A stretch of 64,000 nt of DNA, from NCBI RefSeq assembly GCF_015694735.1, contig NZ_JADQDP010000005.1:62001-126000 (forward strand), given 5' to 3'. The position numbers were made by a program, and so were the translations under genes. Numbering within the stretch: the stretch's first letter is position 1; each line of letters begins with the position of its first letter. The DNA comes from Hymenobacter properus. Its GTDB lineage: Bacteria > Bacteroidota > Bacteroidia > Cytophagales > Hymenobacteraceae. Positions 24,790 to 34,077 of the stretch are shown here, piece after piece. Below the pieces are notes generated by a model. That model was not told the DNA's origin and did no database searches. It was given only the letters and a program-made list of their open reading frames with translations.

Positions 24790-26532
24790 CTACTTAGCAG
24801 ATTCTGCTACTTCGTACACATAGATGTGCCAATACGCGTCGGAATTGACGAAGTCGCCCACCGGACGCAAGCCACTGCGGGCAGGGTTTGCCAGTCGGGC
24901 GGCGCTGAGGATGAACCGACCGCCCAGCCGCTGGAAAGCAGCGGCATCAAGCGCCCAGTCCTGCACCGTGCGGATAGGCGTGGCCGGCACCAGGAAGTTG
25001 CGCCCCAACTCATGCGAGTAGAAAAAGCAGCGGTTGCCCCAGGCATCGAAGTAAGCGCGCAGGTCGGCGTCCTTGGCTAGCTCGCCGGCGATGAGCGGGC
25101 GGAACTGGCGCTTGTAGGTGAGGGGGTAATTGTTCTGGTTGCTGTCGAGAGTGTAGAAGTCGTTGAGTTGCGCCACGGCCGGCGCGAAGCCCAGGCAGCC
25201 TACACGGTAGCCGCTGGGTGGCAGGCCAGTGCGCTGGGCGAGATATTGTTTGACGCTAGTAAATAGCGGCTTAGCTACGTACTGCGCGTAGTTGGGCTGG
25301 CCTTTTTTAGCATGCCCAGCCAGCTCGCGCAGGTTGTTGGTCCACTCCGTATTCATCGCCAATCCGATGAGCAGCTGCAAGCCCACCAGCCCAGCGGCCA
25401 CCGTCTGCCGGCCCGGGGGCAGCAGGCGCAAGCTCAGCGCCAGCACGCCAAAGCAGGCCAGTGGCAGCAGAAACCCCAGCCGTGTGAGGTTGAAGGCGTG
25501 CAGCAAGGGCAGTTGGTGCTGCACCAGCGCCACGCCCTGCAGCACAAAGCCGCAGAAAACGCTCACGCCCAAAATACCCAGTAGCCACGGCGCCAGCTTG
25601 CGCGCCGCCACTCGCCAGCCGCCCGGCGCCCAAGCCAACGCCGCTAGCACCGCCAAGGCCACGGCACCCCGAAAAAACTGGCTGGAATGATATTGGCCTA
25701 TTGCCAGAAAGCTGAGTGCTTGCCGCAGCCCGGCGCCCAGCCCCAGCGACATTTGCCGCAGCAAGTCGTGTTCAGTGCGGTGCGATACAAACTGCTGCGC
25801 CACCAGCAACGAATTGAACAGCGGCCATTCCACCACCACGTACATGGCCATGAGCAAGCCAGTAGCTAGGGCCACGCGCAAAGCCGCTGCCCGCCGCCCG
25901 TGCCAGAAGTCGTACAGCGCCAGCCCGCCCAGAGCCGCCCCAATGAACGGCCCCACGAACACGAAAAACGTCCACACCGGAAATACCGCCACCAGCAGCC
26001 AGTCCCACCAGCGTCCGCGGCCCTCGCGCAGGCGCAGTACCGCCAGCAGCAGCGCCGGCTGGCCCAGCACCGTGAGGCCGTAAATAGAGTAAATACGCAG
26101 CGTGGCCCAGGCCAATGCCAGCCCGGCCGCCAGCCCGCGTTGCCGGGACTCGGGCAGCCAGCGCGCCCGCAGCAGGGCCCACATGCCCAGCAGGCCCAGC
26201 AACCGCACCAAGGCTTGATTCACCACATACGCGGCCCAAGGTGGAAATATCCCAAACAGCCACACCGTTGGGTTCAGTCCTGACCGCAGGGCATTGCGCG
26301 GCAGCCCGTTCATGATGCTGGGGATGACTGTCGTGGGGCGGTAGTCGAATACCACCCGGAACTTGTTCAGCAGGTAGGGGCTGCCAATTTCGGTGTCGAG
26401 GTTGTCGTGAATGGTGAGGTAGCTGTGGCTGCCCAGCAGCAGAAAGGGCAGCAGAAACAACAGCAGGCCCCCCAACGCCAGGGACAGCGGCCGTAGCAAA
26501 GGGCTACCACTTCTTGTCGCGCTTCCTTCCAT
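24790..26532 (-). CDS. Polytopic membrane protein, possibly DUF6044-like
   Basis: 580 residues from ATG at 26532, one base after the stop of the upstream glycosyltransferase gene; a TTG at 26547 would overlap it. About 11-12 membrane helices with a large soluble C-terminal part. The N-terminal loop SYLTIHDNLDTEIGSPYLL resembles the acidic first loop of GT-C-type membrane glycosyltransferases. I do not recognise it securely; DUF6044 is a tentative memory match. Forms a two-gene unit with the GT4 gene. Confidence 0.7.
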   Translation of the reverse strand: MEGSATRSGSPLLRPLSLALGGLLLFLLPFLLLGSHSYLTIHDNLDTEIGSPYLLNKFRVVFDYRPTTVIPSIMNGLPRNALRSGLNPTVWLFGIFPPWAAYVVNQALVRLLGLLGMWALLRARWLPESRQRGLAAGLALAWATLRIYSIYGLTVLGQPALLLAVLRLREGRGRWWDWLLVAVFPVWTFFVFVGPFIGAALGGLALYDFWHGRRAAALRVALATGLLMAMYVVVEWPLFNSLLVAQQFVSHRTEHDLLRQMSLGLGAGLRQALSFLAIGQYHSSQFFRGAVALAVLAALAWAPGGWRVAARKLAPWLLGILGVSVFCGFVLQGVALVQHQLPLLHAFNLTRLGFLLPLACFGVLALSLRLLPPGRQTVAAGLVGLQLLIGLAMNTEWTNNLRELAGHAKKGQPNYAQYVAKPLFTSVKQYLAQRTGLPPSGYRVGCLGFAPAVAQLNDFYTLDSNQNNYPLTYKRQFRPLIAGELAKDADLRAYFDAWGNRCFFYSHELGRNFLVPATPIRTVQDWALDAAAFQRLGGRFILSAARLANPARSGLRPVGDFVNSDAYWHIYVYEVAESAK

Positions 26533-26533
26533 T

Positions 26534-27844
26534 TTAGTTGGCGGCAATTCTAGCCAGCTGCCCCGTAAGTGCGCGGCGCGAGTAGCGGCTGTGGCTCACG
26601 GCTGGCAAATCCAGATTTGGATTTTGGCGCCACTGGGCGACCAGAGTTTCCAGGGTACTCAGCATCAGGGCTGAGTTGCGGTAGGGCAGGGCTTGGCCTG
26701 CTTCGCACTCCTGCAGGATGTTGTCGGCATCGGAGCCGGCCGGGCCCACGCAGAGGATGGGCTTATTAGCCGCCAGATATTCGAATATCTTGCCCGGCAG
26801 GATGCCGAAGTTGCGCGGCACGTCGGGAATGGCCATCAGGAGCACTGAGGATTGCAGCAGGTATTCAACCGATTTATCGTGCGGCACGAAGGGAATAAAC
26901 TCTGTAGCCGCCAGCAGCCCGGCCTGCTCAATCTGCCCGCGCAGTTGGGCCGACACCTGCCCGACAAAGCGCAGCCGCAGCGGCACGTCGGGATGGCGGG
27001 TGGCGCAGCTAGCCACGGCTTCCAGCAGGCAGTCGATGTGGTACAGCTCGGTGATGGTGCCGGTGTGGGTGATGCGCAGGCAGTCCGTCGGCGGCTGCGA
27101 GGGCTGCCGGAAATCCGTTTCGTCGTAGCCGTTGGGCAGGACATGAAACTTAGTGGAAGGCAGCTCCGGCAGCTTGGCCAGAAACAGGCGCTTGGTTTCG
27201 GGCGAGGTCACCAGCACGGTATCGGCCTGCGTCAGCACCTGCCGCTCGTAGCGCGCATCCAGCCAGGCGGCAAATGGCGTGTGGTGCAGGTCTTTGTAGT
27301 AGTAAATGTCGGTCCAGGGGTCGCGCAGGTCGGCCAGCCAGCGCAGGCCGTGGCGCTTCTTCAGTTCCAGCCCAATGAGCTGGGTAGAATGCGGTGGAGA
27401 CGACGTGAGCACCGCGTCAAACTGCTCCCCAGCAGCCAGTAGCTTTTCCACGGCGGCCAGGGCGTGGCGGTTCCAGCCGCGGCGCGGGTCCGGAATGAAC
27501 AAATTGCCGCGCACGAAGCGCAGGGCCTTTTGCATCAAACCCGGCTTGCCCTCGTTGGCGAAACCGCCGTAGGGCACGGCCCTCCCGGTCAGCTTCTTGT
27601 AGCTCTCAAACGGCTCGGTGGTGCCGGTATGGATGACGCGCACGCCCGGCGGCACCTCGGCCAGCAGGCTTTCGTCGCGCACGGGGTAGGTGGCCTGGGC
27701 GGGGTCCACGGTTATCACGGTGGGCTCCACGCCGAAATAACCCAAATGCTTCACCCACTTGAGGCAGCGCTGCACGCCGGCCCCGCCCGAAGGCGGCCAG
27801 TAATAGGTGATGACGAGCAGGCGCAGCGGGCGAGTGGCGGACAC
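26534..27844 (-). CDS. GT4-type glycosyltransferase
   Basis: 436 residues from a GTG at 27844 (no ATG near). N-terminal LLVITYYWPPSGGAGVQRCLKW is the acceptor-side GT-B motif; the C-terminal half has ITHTGTITELYHIDCLLEAV, RLRFVGQV and GKIFEYLAANKPILCVGP, the donor-binding E-x7-E region of family GT4. Cytoplasmic enzyme transferring a sugar from a nucleotide donor. Precedes the polytopic membrane protein by one base. Confidence 0.88.
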   Translation of the reverse strand: MSATRPLRLLVITYYWPPSGGAGVQRCLKWVKHLGYFGVEPTVITVDPAQATYPVRDESLLAEVPPGVRVIHTGTTEPFESYKKLTGRAVPYGGFANEGKPGLMQKALRFVRGNLFIPDPRRGWNRHALAAVEKLLAAGEQFDAVLTSSPPHSTQLIGLELKKRHGLRWLADLRDPWTDIYYYKDLHHTPFAAWLDARYERQVLTQADTVLVTSPETKRLFLAKLPELPSTKFHVLPNGYDETDFRQPSQPPTDCLRITHTGTITELYHIDCLLEAVASCATRHPDVPLRLRFVGQVSAQLRGQIEQAGLLAATEFIPFVPHDKSVEYLLQSSVLLMAIPDVPRNFGILPGKIFEYLAANKPILCVGPAGSDADNILQECEAGQALPYRNSALMLSTLETLVAQWRQNPNLDLPAVSHSRYSRRALTGQLARIAAN

Positions 27845-27910
27845 GGGAAACAGGGGAGGGCAAGCGGGCCGCGAAGGTACGCGGTTTGCCGGTTTTCGGG
27901 CTTTTGTGGT

Positions 27911-27918
27911 TACTTTTG
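27911..27918 (+). promoter_or_regulatory. -7 promoter box for ffh
   Basis: TACTTTTG matches TAnnTTTG, 79 bases before the ffh start. A TTTG lies 22 bases upstream, slightly longer than the usual 19-21 base spacing. Confidence 0.5.
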
Positions 27919-27997
27919 GGGTTCAATAACTGCCTGATTTTGCGCGGCTCCTCGCCGGCAGTCAGCGCCCCAGCTCTCCTGCCAACTCAGCGAATCA

Positions 27998-29365
27998 ATG
28001 TTCGACAATCTCTCCAATAAGCTCGACCGGGCCATCAAAACCCTGAAAGGTCAGGGCAGCATCTCGGAAATCAACGTGGCGTCCACCATCAAGGAAATTC
28101 GCCGCGCCCTGGTCGATGCCGACGTTAACTACAAGGTTGCCAAAGAAGTAACCGACAAAATCAAGGACGCCGCCATGGGCCGCGACGTGCTCACGGCCGT
28201 GTCGCCGGGCCAGCTCATGGTCAAAATCGTCTACGATGAGCTGACCGAGCTCATGGGCGGCGAGAAGAAGGACATCGTCATCAAGGGCGAGCCGGCCGTG
28301 GTGCTGCTCTCGGGCCTGCAAGGCTCGGGCAAAACCACTTTCGCCGGCAAGCTGGCCAGCCACATCAAGAAGAGCGGCCGCAACACCCTGCTTGTGGCCT
28401 GCGACGTGTACCGCCCCGCTGCTATAGACCAGCTGAAGGTGCTTGGCGAGCAAATTGGCGTGGAAGTGTACTCGGAAGTCGAGAACAAGAACCCTGTCGA
28501 GATTTCGCGCAACGCCATCGACTACGCCAAAAAGAACGGCAAGAAGGTGGTCATCATCGACACCGCCGGCCGCCTGGCCGTGGACGAGCAGATGATGCGC
28601 GAGATTGAGCAGGTGAAGTCGGCCATCAACCCCAGCGAAACGCTGTTCGTGGTGGACTCGATGACCGGCCAGGACGCCGTGAACACCGCCAAAACCTTCA
28701 ACGACCGCCTGAACTTCGACGGCGTGGTACTCACCAAGCTCGACGGCGACTCCCGCGGCGGTGCGGCCCTCTCCATTCGCGCGGTGGTGGAGAAGCCCAT
28801 CAAGTTCATCTCGACCGGCGAGAAGATGGATGCGCTCGACCTGTTCTATCCTGACCGCATGGCCCAGCGCATCCTGGGCATGGGCGACGTGATTTCGCTC
28901 GTAGAACGCGCGCAGCAGCAGTTCGACGAGGACGAGGCCAAGCGCATCGAGAAGAAAATCCGCAAAAACCAGTTCGACTTCAACGACTTCCTCGGCCAGC
29001 TCGAGCAAATCAAGAAGATGGGCAACATCAAGGATTTGATGGGCATGATTCCGGGCATGAGCAAGGCCATGAAGGATGTGGAAATCGACGACGACGCCTT
29101 CAAGCCGGTTGAGGCCATCATCCGGAGCATGACCAAGCAGGAGCGCGCCAACCCCGACCTCATCAACGCCTCGCGCAAGCGCCGCCTGGCCAAGGGCTCG
29201 GGCACGGAGTTGCAGCAGGTGAACGACCTGATGAAGCAATTCGACCAGATGCGCCAGATGATGCGCAAAATGAACAAGCTCAGCCAAACCAAAGGCGGCC
29301 TAGCCCAGATGCAGAAAATGATGGGCGGCATGCGCGGCGGCGGTGGCGGCATGATGGGCCGCTAG
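27998..29365 (+). CDS. ffh: Signal recognition particle protein Ffh (SRP54)
   Basis: 455 residues, full length. N domain 1-95, then the GTPase: G1 GLQGSGKTT (106-114), DTAGRL and TKLDGDSRGG (G4/G5), and a methionine-rich M domain from about residue 300 (MGMIPGMSKAMKDV, QMRQMMRKMNKL, MQKMMGGMRGG) that binds signal peptides and SRP RNA. Delivers nascent membrane proteins to the FtsY receptor. Stand-alone, with its own promoter box and a strong terminator. Confidence 0.97.
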   Translation: MFDNLSNKLDRAIKTLKGQGSISEINVASTIKEIRRALVDADVNYKVAKEVTDKIKDAAMGRDVLTAVSPGQLMVKIVYDELTELMGGEKKDIVIKGEPAVVLLSGLQGSGKTTFAGKLASHIKKSGRNTLLVACDVYRPAAIDQLKVLGEQIGVEVYSEVENKNPVEISRNAIDYAKKNGKKVVIIDTAGRLAVDEQMMREIEQVKSAINPSETLFVVDSMTGQDAVNTAKTFNDRLNFDGVVLTKLDGDSRGGAALSIRAVVEKPIKFISTGEKMDALDLFYPDRMAQRILGMGDVISLVERAQQQFDEDEAKRIEKKIRKNQFDFNDFLGQLEQIKKMGNIKDLMGMIPGMSKAMKDVEIDDDAFKPVEAIIRSMTKQERANPDLINASRKRRLAKGSGTELQQVNDLMKQFDQMRQMMRKMNKLSQTKGGLAQMQKMMGGMRGGGGGMMGR

Positions 29366-29382
29366 GTCCGGCCCATTTCACT

Positions 29383-29440
29383 TACCGGCCCCAGCAAAAA
29401 GGCCCCGGCGTTGGTCGGGGCCTTTTTGCTGGGGCCGGTA
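29383..29440 (+). terminator. Strong terminator after ffh
   Basis: Perfect 25-base arms (29383-29407, 29416-29440) with an 8-base loop and an internal T5/A5 tract, working on either strand. Confidence 0.85.
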
Positions 29441-29724
29441 GTTGTTTTGGGCTTTAGCAAGTTCAACTAGGATAAACTGCACAATACAAAATAGTTGAGA
29501 GAAATTTTAGCTTCGGTGGAATCTTTTGGTGCAATTGTTGTTAGCCTCATCGTGAAAGAATAGTTTTTTAAGGTGTTTTGGTATGGAAAGGGACGGCGCT
29601 CTGCGTCGTCCTTTTTTTATTTGCCAAAACCGCCTGTAAGGCAGCGCGGTTGAGGGCGTCTATGGAGGCGAGGCTGGCCGGTTGCCCGGCGTACCTTGCG
29701 TCGCATTCCCGCTCTCCGCTGTGT
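29441..29724. other. AT-rich intergenic region with a second terminator
   Basis: Between the ffh terminator and the cytochrome gene. Bases 29458-29580 are clearly AT-richer than the neighbourhood and hold no convincing reading frame; a second hairpin terminator lies at 29587-29618. This could be the end of a small RNA transcript (see findings). Confidence 0.4.
29587..29618 (+). terminator. Hairpin with T run in the ffh-cytochrome gap
   Basis: ggacggcgc (29591-29599) pairs with gcgtcgtcc (29603-29611), one G-T pair, followed by seven T. No protein gene on the plus strand ends just before it. Confidence 0.65.
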
Positions 29725-30453
29725 ATGAAGCAACTCGTTGAAAAGCACCCGCTGGCCATCCGCTGGTTTCACTGGGTCAATTTTCCCGTCCTCAGTCTGA
29801 TGATTTGGAGCGGGCTGTGGATTTACTGGGCCAACGACGTGTACCGCCTCGGCTGGGGCAATACCACGCTGCTTAAGTTCTTCCCGCAGTCGTTCTACGA
29901 GGCGTTCAACATTCCCTTTCAGCTTGCTAAAGGCATGAGCTGGCACTTCGTGCTAATGTGGGTTTTCTTTCTGAACGGGCTGCTCTACGTGCTCTACACC
30001 CTCTTCTCGGGCGAGTGGCGCTACCTGTTGCCCACGCGGCATTCATTTAAAGAAGCCATCCAGGTAGTGCTGCACGACCTGGGCATGTCGAAGAAGCCAC
30101 TGCCGGTGCGCAAGTTCAACGGCGCCCAGCAGATAGCCTACACCAGCGTGATTCTCATGGGCGTGGGCTCAGTGCTCAGCGGGCTGGCCATCTACAAGCC
30201 GGTGCAGTTTGCCTGGCTCACGCAGCTGCTGGGCGGCTACGAGTTTGCGCGCATCATCCACTTTGCCCTCACCATCGGATACGTGTTGTTTTTCGTGGTG
30301 CACATTGCGCAAGTGGTGCGCGCCGGCTGGAATAACTTCCGGGCCATGGTGGCGGGTTTTGAGATAGTAGAAGTTGACCCCACAACCCACGAAATCAAGT
30401 CTGGCCCCACTTCGGGTCCCGCCGCCGATGCTTCCCTTTCGTCAACCAAGTAG
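29725..30453 (+). CDS. Membrane cytochrome b/b561-type subunit
   Basis: 242 residues from ATG at 29725, chosen over earlier in-frame codons because it gives the usual short cytoplasmic tail before helix 1. Four to five membrane helices with likely haem-ligand His: His8/His16 region (EKHPLAIRWFHWVNFP), and RIIHFALTIGYVLFFVVHIAQ in the last helices. The family passes electrons from quinol to a periplasmic partner. The partner is probably the molybdopterin enzyme starting 12 bases downstream. Confidence 0.82.
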   Translation: MKQLVEKHPLAIRWFHWVNFPVLSLMIWSGLWIYWANDVYRLGWGNTTLLKFFPQSFYEAFNIPFQLAKGMSWHFVLMWVFFLNGLLYVLYTLFSGEWRYLLPTRHSFKEAIQVVLHDLGMSKKPLPVRKFNGAQQIAYTSVILMGVGSVLSGLAIYKPVQFAWLTQLLGGYEFARIIHFALTIGYVLFFVVHIAQVVRAGWNNFRAMVAGFEIVEVDPTTHEIKSGPTSGPAADASLSSTK

Positions 30454-30464
30454 CCGCTCCCGAA

Positions 30465-31289
30465 ATGCCTGACGAAACTCCCGATACGACTGCAAACCAA
30501 GCGCCGCTGCGCCCCGAAGCCGAGGTGCTGGCCGAGGCCCGCCGCCGTTCCCGTCGCTCGTTCATCGGCTTGGGGCTGGCCGGGCTGGCGGGCCTGGGCG
30601 GCTGGAAATGGCTTATTTCGCAGCCTGAAGACGACGGCATCCCGCGCCCCCTGCGCAAGGTGCTCGACGCCAACGGCCGGCTTAGCCACGCCTATTACAA
30701 GCAAACACGGCTGGCCCCGGAGTTTGCCCGCAGCCGCGCCCGCACGCCTCGCAAGAACGGTACCTACGGGCTCAAAAGTGAGCTGGACCCCGCCACCTGG
30801 CGCATGCGCGTGCAGGGCTACGGCACCAGTAATGTGCAGGAGTTCACCCTGGCCGATGTGCAAGCCATGCCTAAGGTGGAAATGGTGACCGAATTGAAAT
30901 GCATTGAGGGCTGGAGCGTAGTGGTGCACTGGGCTGGTGCCCGCTTCTCCGACTTCCTGGCAAAATACCCCTTGGCCACCCGCAGCGGCCAACCCCTCGA
31001 CCCGCGCAACCCACCCGCTGACCTGGCGCCTTACGCTGGTATCGTCACGCCCGACGGCAAGTACTACGTGGGTCTCGACATGGACACCGTACTGCACCCT
31101 CAGACGCTGTTGTGCTACGAAATGAATGGCAAGCCCCTCACGCCCGAGCACGGTGCCCCGCTACGCTTGGTCACGCCGCTCAAATACGGCATCAAGCACC
31201 TCAAGCGCATTGGTACCATTGCCTTTACTGATACAAGGCCGAAAGACTTATGGGCCGAGATGGGCTATGATTGGGACTCAGGACACTAG
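30465..31289 (+). CDS. Sulfite-oxidase-family molybdopterin oxidoreductase with Tat signal
   Basis: 274 residues. Twin-arginine signal SRRSFIG (Arg30-Arg31) then a hydrophobic stretch, indicating folded export by Tat. The Mo-ligand Cys146 lies in TELKCIEGWS, and GAPLRLVTPLKYGIKHLKRI is the cofactor-binding end of the fold. It resembles the MsrP (YedY) type, where the cytochrome partner is MsrQ; here the partner upstream is a b561-type protein instead. Probable periplasmic reductase; the substrate is not known. Confidence 0.87.
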   Translation: MPDETPDTTANQAPLRPEAEVLAEARRRSRRSFIGLGLAGLAGLGGWKWLISQPEDDGIPRPLRKVLDANGRLSHAYYKQTRLAPEFARSRARTPRKNGTYGLKSELDPATWRMRVQGYGTSNVQEFTLADVQAMPKVEMVTELKCIEGWSVVVHWAGARFSDFLAKYPLATRSGQPLDPRNPPADLAPYAGIVTPDGKYYVGLDMDTVLHPQTLLCYEMNGKPLTPEHGAPLRLVTPLKYGIKHLKRIGTIAFTDTRPKDLWAEMGYDWDSGH

Positions 31290-31310
31290 ATAAAGCGGTG
31301 AAATAAAAGA

Positions 31311-31400
31311 ACTTCATGCAGAGCGCAGCGAAGCATCTCTACCGCAGCACTAATCGTTTAGTATTGCGGTAGAGATGCTTCGCTGCGCTCTGCATGACGT
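31311..31400. repeat. Dispersed palindromic element, copy B
   Basis: Arms 31311-31351 and 31360-31400 (41 bases, three mismatches), 8-base loop. Contains gagcgcagcgaagcatctc as in the other copies. Lies between two convergent genes. Confidence 0.85.
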
Positions 31401-31417
31401 TGTAGGGTGATTTTTAT

Positions 31418-31726
31418 TTAGTGAATCACCCGCAGCTCGTAGCGCTCGGGGGCGCCGTGAAGGGCGGGTACGAGCCAGGCGCCCACGCGGCTGGGGCCGT
31501 AGCCGAGATTCACTTTCAGCCACTCGTCGCGGGTGGGCAGCATGCCGATGATTTCCTGCTCCAGGCGGGCTAAGTCGGCTTGCAGGCCGGCAACATCCTG
31601 GGTGCTTTCGCCGTTTTCGTGCGCCACCTTGGCGCGGTTCAACGCTTTTTCAGCTTCCAGATAAGCGTCTACTTTTTCTTCCAGGGGTTTGAGGGCGGGG
31701 TCCAGGTAATCGAGGTTGGAGGCCAT
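31418..31726 (-). CDS. Small hypothetical protein
   Basis: 102 residues. Residues 10-60 are predicted helical with heptad-like spacing (LEEKVDAYLEAEKALNRAK ... LQADLARLEQEI), and the end is LVPALHGAPERYELRVIH. Not recognised. Same strand as the small zinc-ribbon gene 79 bases upstream. Confidence 0.65.
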   Translation of the reverse strand: MASNLDYLDPALKPLEEKVDAYLEAEKALNRAKVAHENGESTQDVAGLQADLARLEQEIIGMLPTRDEWLKVNLGYGPSRVGAWLVPALHGAPERYELRVIH

Positions 31727-31805
31727 GAGTGGGGTAAGCTAAGCGAATGGTTTTTCAGCAAAACGGGGCACACCGGCAAAAAGATGCAGCCTGACGGTGC
31801 GCAAC

Positions 31806-31979
31806 TCAAGCTGCGGCGGCCTCCGGGTTGCTGGCCGGACGGTTGCGCTGGCACTTCTCGCCGCAATATTTCACCTCGTCCCAGTTGGCGCGCCATTTTT
31901 TGCGGTACTCAAACGGGCGGCCGCAGGTGACGCAGATTTTGGTGGGCAACTGGCCTTTACGAAGTTTGGCGGGCAGCAT
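31806..31979 (-). CDS. DUF2256-type small zinc-ribbon protein
   Basis: 57 residues, start ATG at 31979, stop at 31806-31808. Four Cys in two pairs (CVTC at 16-19; CGEKC at 39-43) form a zinc ribbon, within KICVTCGRPFEYRKKW and WDEVKYCGEKC, which are the DUF2256 pattern. Function unknown; family members often lie near photolyase genes, but none is here. Confidence 0.8.
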   Translation of the reverse strand: MLPAKLRKGQLPTKICVTCGRPFEYRKKWRANWDEVKYCGEKCQRNRPASNPEAAAA

Positions 31980-32111
31980 GAGCGGTTAGGATAGGGGAGG
32001 CACGTATGAAAACGGACGCCGCCCCACGAAGTTTTGGGTACTTTTCGGTTCTAAAGCCGTAAGTGCCCCGGCAGCTGTTTGGCTGCGGCTCATTCGCGGC
32101 CCTTCTGATTT

Positions 32112-32846
32112 ATGACCACCACTTCCGCTCCTGATATCCTGGGCCAAGCCCTGCTCGATTACCACCACGGCAAAGTCAAAGACGCCATCGTTACCGTGCA
32201 TTGCAGCGCGGCCGACGACGAGCCGCTGCCCGCCGCTTACTTCTTCCGCACCGTGCTGCAAATGCCCGAGTTGGAACGCCAGGCCCTCGACGAAAGCCGG
32301 GGGCGCGTGCTCGACCTCGGCGCCGGCGCCGGCTGCCACAGCCTGGAGCTGCAGAGCCGTGGTTTCGAGGTGAAAGCCGTGGACGTATCGGCCGGCGCGG
32401 TGCAGGTAATGACCGAACGCGGCGTGCGCAACGTGGCCCGCCACGACCTATTCGCCCCGAAGCCCGCCACCGAGCTGCCCTACGACACCATCCTGCTGCT
32501 CATGAACGGCCTCGGCCTGACCGGTACCCTCGAAGGCCTCGACAAATTCCTGGGCCACGCCCGCACGCTGCTGGCGCCCGGCGGCCAGATTCTGGCCACA
32601 TCCTCCGACGTGCGCTACCTCTATGAAGACGAGGACGGCGCCCTGCTCATCAACCTCAACGGACCTTACTACGGCGAAGTACAGTACACCCTAAGCTACA
32701 AGGGCAAAACCGGCGAACCCTTTCCGTGGCTATTTGTGGACGCGGCCCTGCTCAACGACGCCGCCGAAGCCGCCGGCTACACCGCCGATTTCATTGGCGA
32801 AGACGAAAACGAACAATATCTGGTACGCCTGACTCCCTTAAACTAA
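32112..32846 (+). CDS. Class I SAM-dependent methyltransferase
   Basis: 244 residues with motif I GRVLDLGAGAGCHSLEL, acidic loop AVDVS, and LLLMNGLGLTGTLEGLDKF. Substrate unknown. The stop codon (32844-32846) directly abuts the ATG of the next gene, so the two are one transcript. Confidence 0.83.
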   Translation: MTTTSAPDILGQALLDYHHGKVKDAIVTVHCSAADDEPLPAAYFFRTVLQMPELERQALDESRGRVLDLGAGAGCHSLELQSRGFEVKAVDVSAGAVQVMTERGVRNVARHDLFAPKPATELPYDTILLLMNGLGLTGTLEGLDKFLGHARTLLAPGGQILATSSDVRYLYEDEDGALLINLNGPYYGEVQYTLSYKGKTGEPFPWLFVDAALLNDAAEAAGYTADFIGEDENEQYLVRLTPLN

Positions 32847-33275
32847 ATGACCAACGACATCACCTACCGCACCCGCTGGGCCGATATGGACCCTAACGGC
32901 CACATGCGCCACTCTGCCTACGCCGATTTTGCCGCCGACCAGCGCGTGGTGCTACTGGCCCAGTGGGGCTTCGACGTGAAACGCTTTGCCCAATTGCGCC
33001 TCGGCCCCATCCTGTTCCGCGAGGAAACCAAGTACCTGAAAGAGGTGAACATTGGCGAAGAAATTCGCGTGGATGGCCACCTGGCTTCGGCCAGCGAGGA
33101 CGGCTCGCGCTGGACCATCGTGCACACCATTTTCAAAGCCGACGGCCGCGTGGCTGCCACCGTCACCGTCGACGGCGCCTGGCTCGACCTCGACCGTCGC
33201 AAGCTCACCGTGCCGCCGGCTGAACTCGCCGAAGCCTTCAAGTCGATGCCGGTGTACGAGGCCCCGAGCAAGTAG
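32847..33275 (+). CDS. Hotdog-fold acyl-CoA thioesterase
   Basis: 142 residues. RTRWADMDPNGHMRHSAYADFA is the 4HBT active-site region with the catalytic Asp. It hydrolyses acyl-CoA thioesters. Translated with the preceding methyltransferase gene. Confidence 0.83.
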   Translation: MTNDITYRTRWADMDPNGHMRHSAYADFAADQRVVLLAQWGFDVKRFAQLRLGPILFREETKYLKEVNIGEEIRVDGHLASASEDGSRWTIVHTIFKADGRVAATVTVDGAWLDLDRRKLTVPPAELAEAFKSMPVYEAPSK

Positions 33276-33298
33276 CCTCGCTTGGCCCGAGTACTAAG

Positions 33299-33357
33299 AA
33301 GCTTCTGCATCGGCCCGCTTGAACAGCAGTTGTTCGGGCGGGCTTATGCAGGAGCTT
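33299..33357. terminator. Imperfect hairpin between convergent genes
   Basis: Arms 33299-33325 and 33331-33357 pair over most of their length with a few mismatches, followed by a short T run on the plus strand. Confidence 0.5.
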
Positions 33358-33372
33358 TTGAGTGCTTGGCCT

Positions 33373-33945
33373 TTACGCTTCAGCCGTGGCTCTCACCGCA
33401 GCGCCTGGCCGGAGCGCCTTCGTGATGCGGTCCATCTGCTGCTGGTGGTGCAGCAGGTGGTCGAGCAGGAATTCCATCACCTGGTAAATATTTATCCGTC
33501 CCGAGCGAGGGTGCGGAAAAATGGCCCGGTTAAGCTGCCGACTCGGGAATTCGTTGAGCAGGCGCTCCAGCTGCCGGCGGGAGGCATCCCAGGTGTCGCG
33601 CAGCTCCGGCAAGGCGGGCAGGTTGCCAGCGTCGGTGAGGGTGGCCACGCCGCGCGGCGCCTTCACTTTGAAGCCCGGCAGCCGCAGCAGGAAGCGCACC
33701 GCCTGCGCCCGCAGCCGGGTCAGCAGTCCTACGTTTGGCAGGGCCTCTTCGGCTTGCAGCTTTTTTTGGATGTACTGGATGATATTGCCCTCAATAAACA
33801 GCAAGTGGTGCACCACCTGTTTGGCCGACCAACTGCCCGGTGCCGGTGCCTTTTCGCTATCCGCCCCCAGCGCCTCAGCCGAGGCCAGCAGGTGCTCGGT
33901 GGCGCGTTCCAGCTGTTCAAGTTTGAGGTGCAAACGGTGGTTCAT
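33373..33945 (-). CDS. DinB/YfiT-like four-helix-bundle protein
   Basis: 190 residues from ATG at 33945; a longer frame to 34095 runs through the terminator of the next gene. Metal-binding His of the family are visible in KQVVHHLLFIEGN and DHLLHHQQQMDRI. Members act as thiol-dependent or uncharacterised metalloenzymes; the substrate is unknown. Confidence 0.75.
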   Translation of the reverse strand: MNHRLHLKLEQLERATEHLLASAEALGADSEKAPAPGSWSAKQVVHHLLFIEGNIIQYIQKKLQAEEALPNVGLLTRLRAQAVRFLLRLPGFKVKAPRGVATLTDAGNLPALPELRDTWDASRRQLERLLNEFPSRQLNRAIFPHPRSGRINIYQVMEFLLDHLLHHQQQMDRITKALRPGAAVRATAEA

Positions 33946-34077
33946 GGCGGTGGGAATTGAGGTTGGTGGGATTGCGGAAAAGGTACGTGAACTTTCGGAA
34001 TAGGTAGCTCGCGCTAAAGAATTAAACGCAACAGTTCGCTTCGCCGAACCCACTTTGGTGCCAATTGCAATCAAAAC

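Noticed and set aside
27995..29287. Long open frame antisense to ffh
   Set aside because: Antisense shadow of a highly expressed, GC-rich gene; no domain or start signal.
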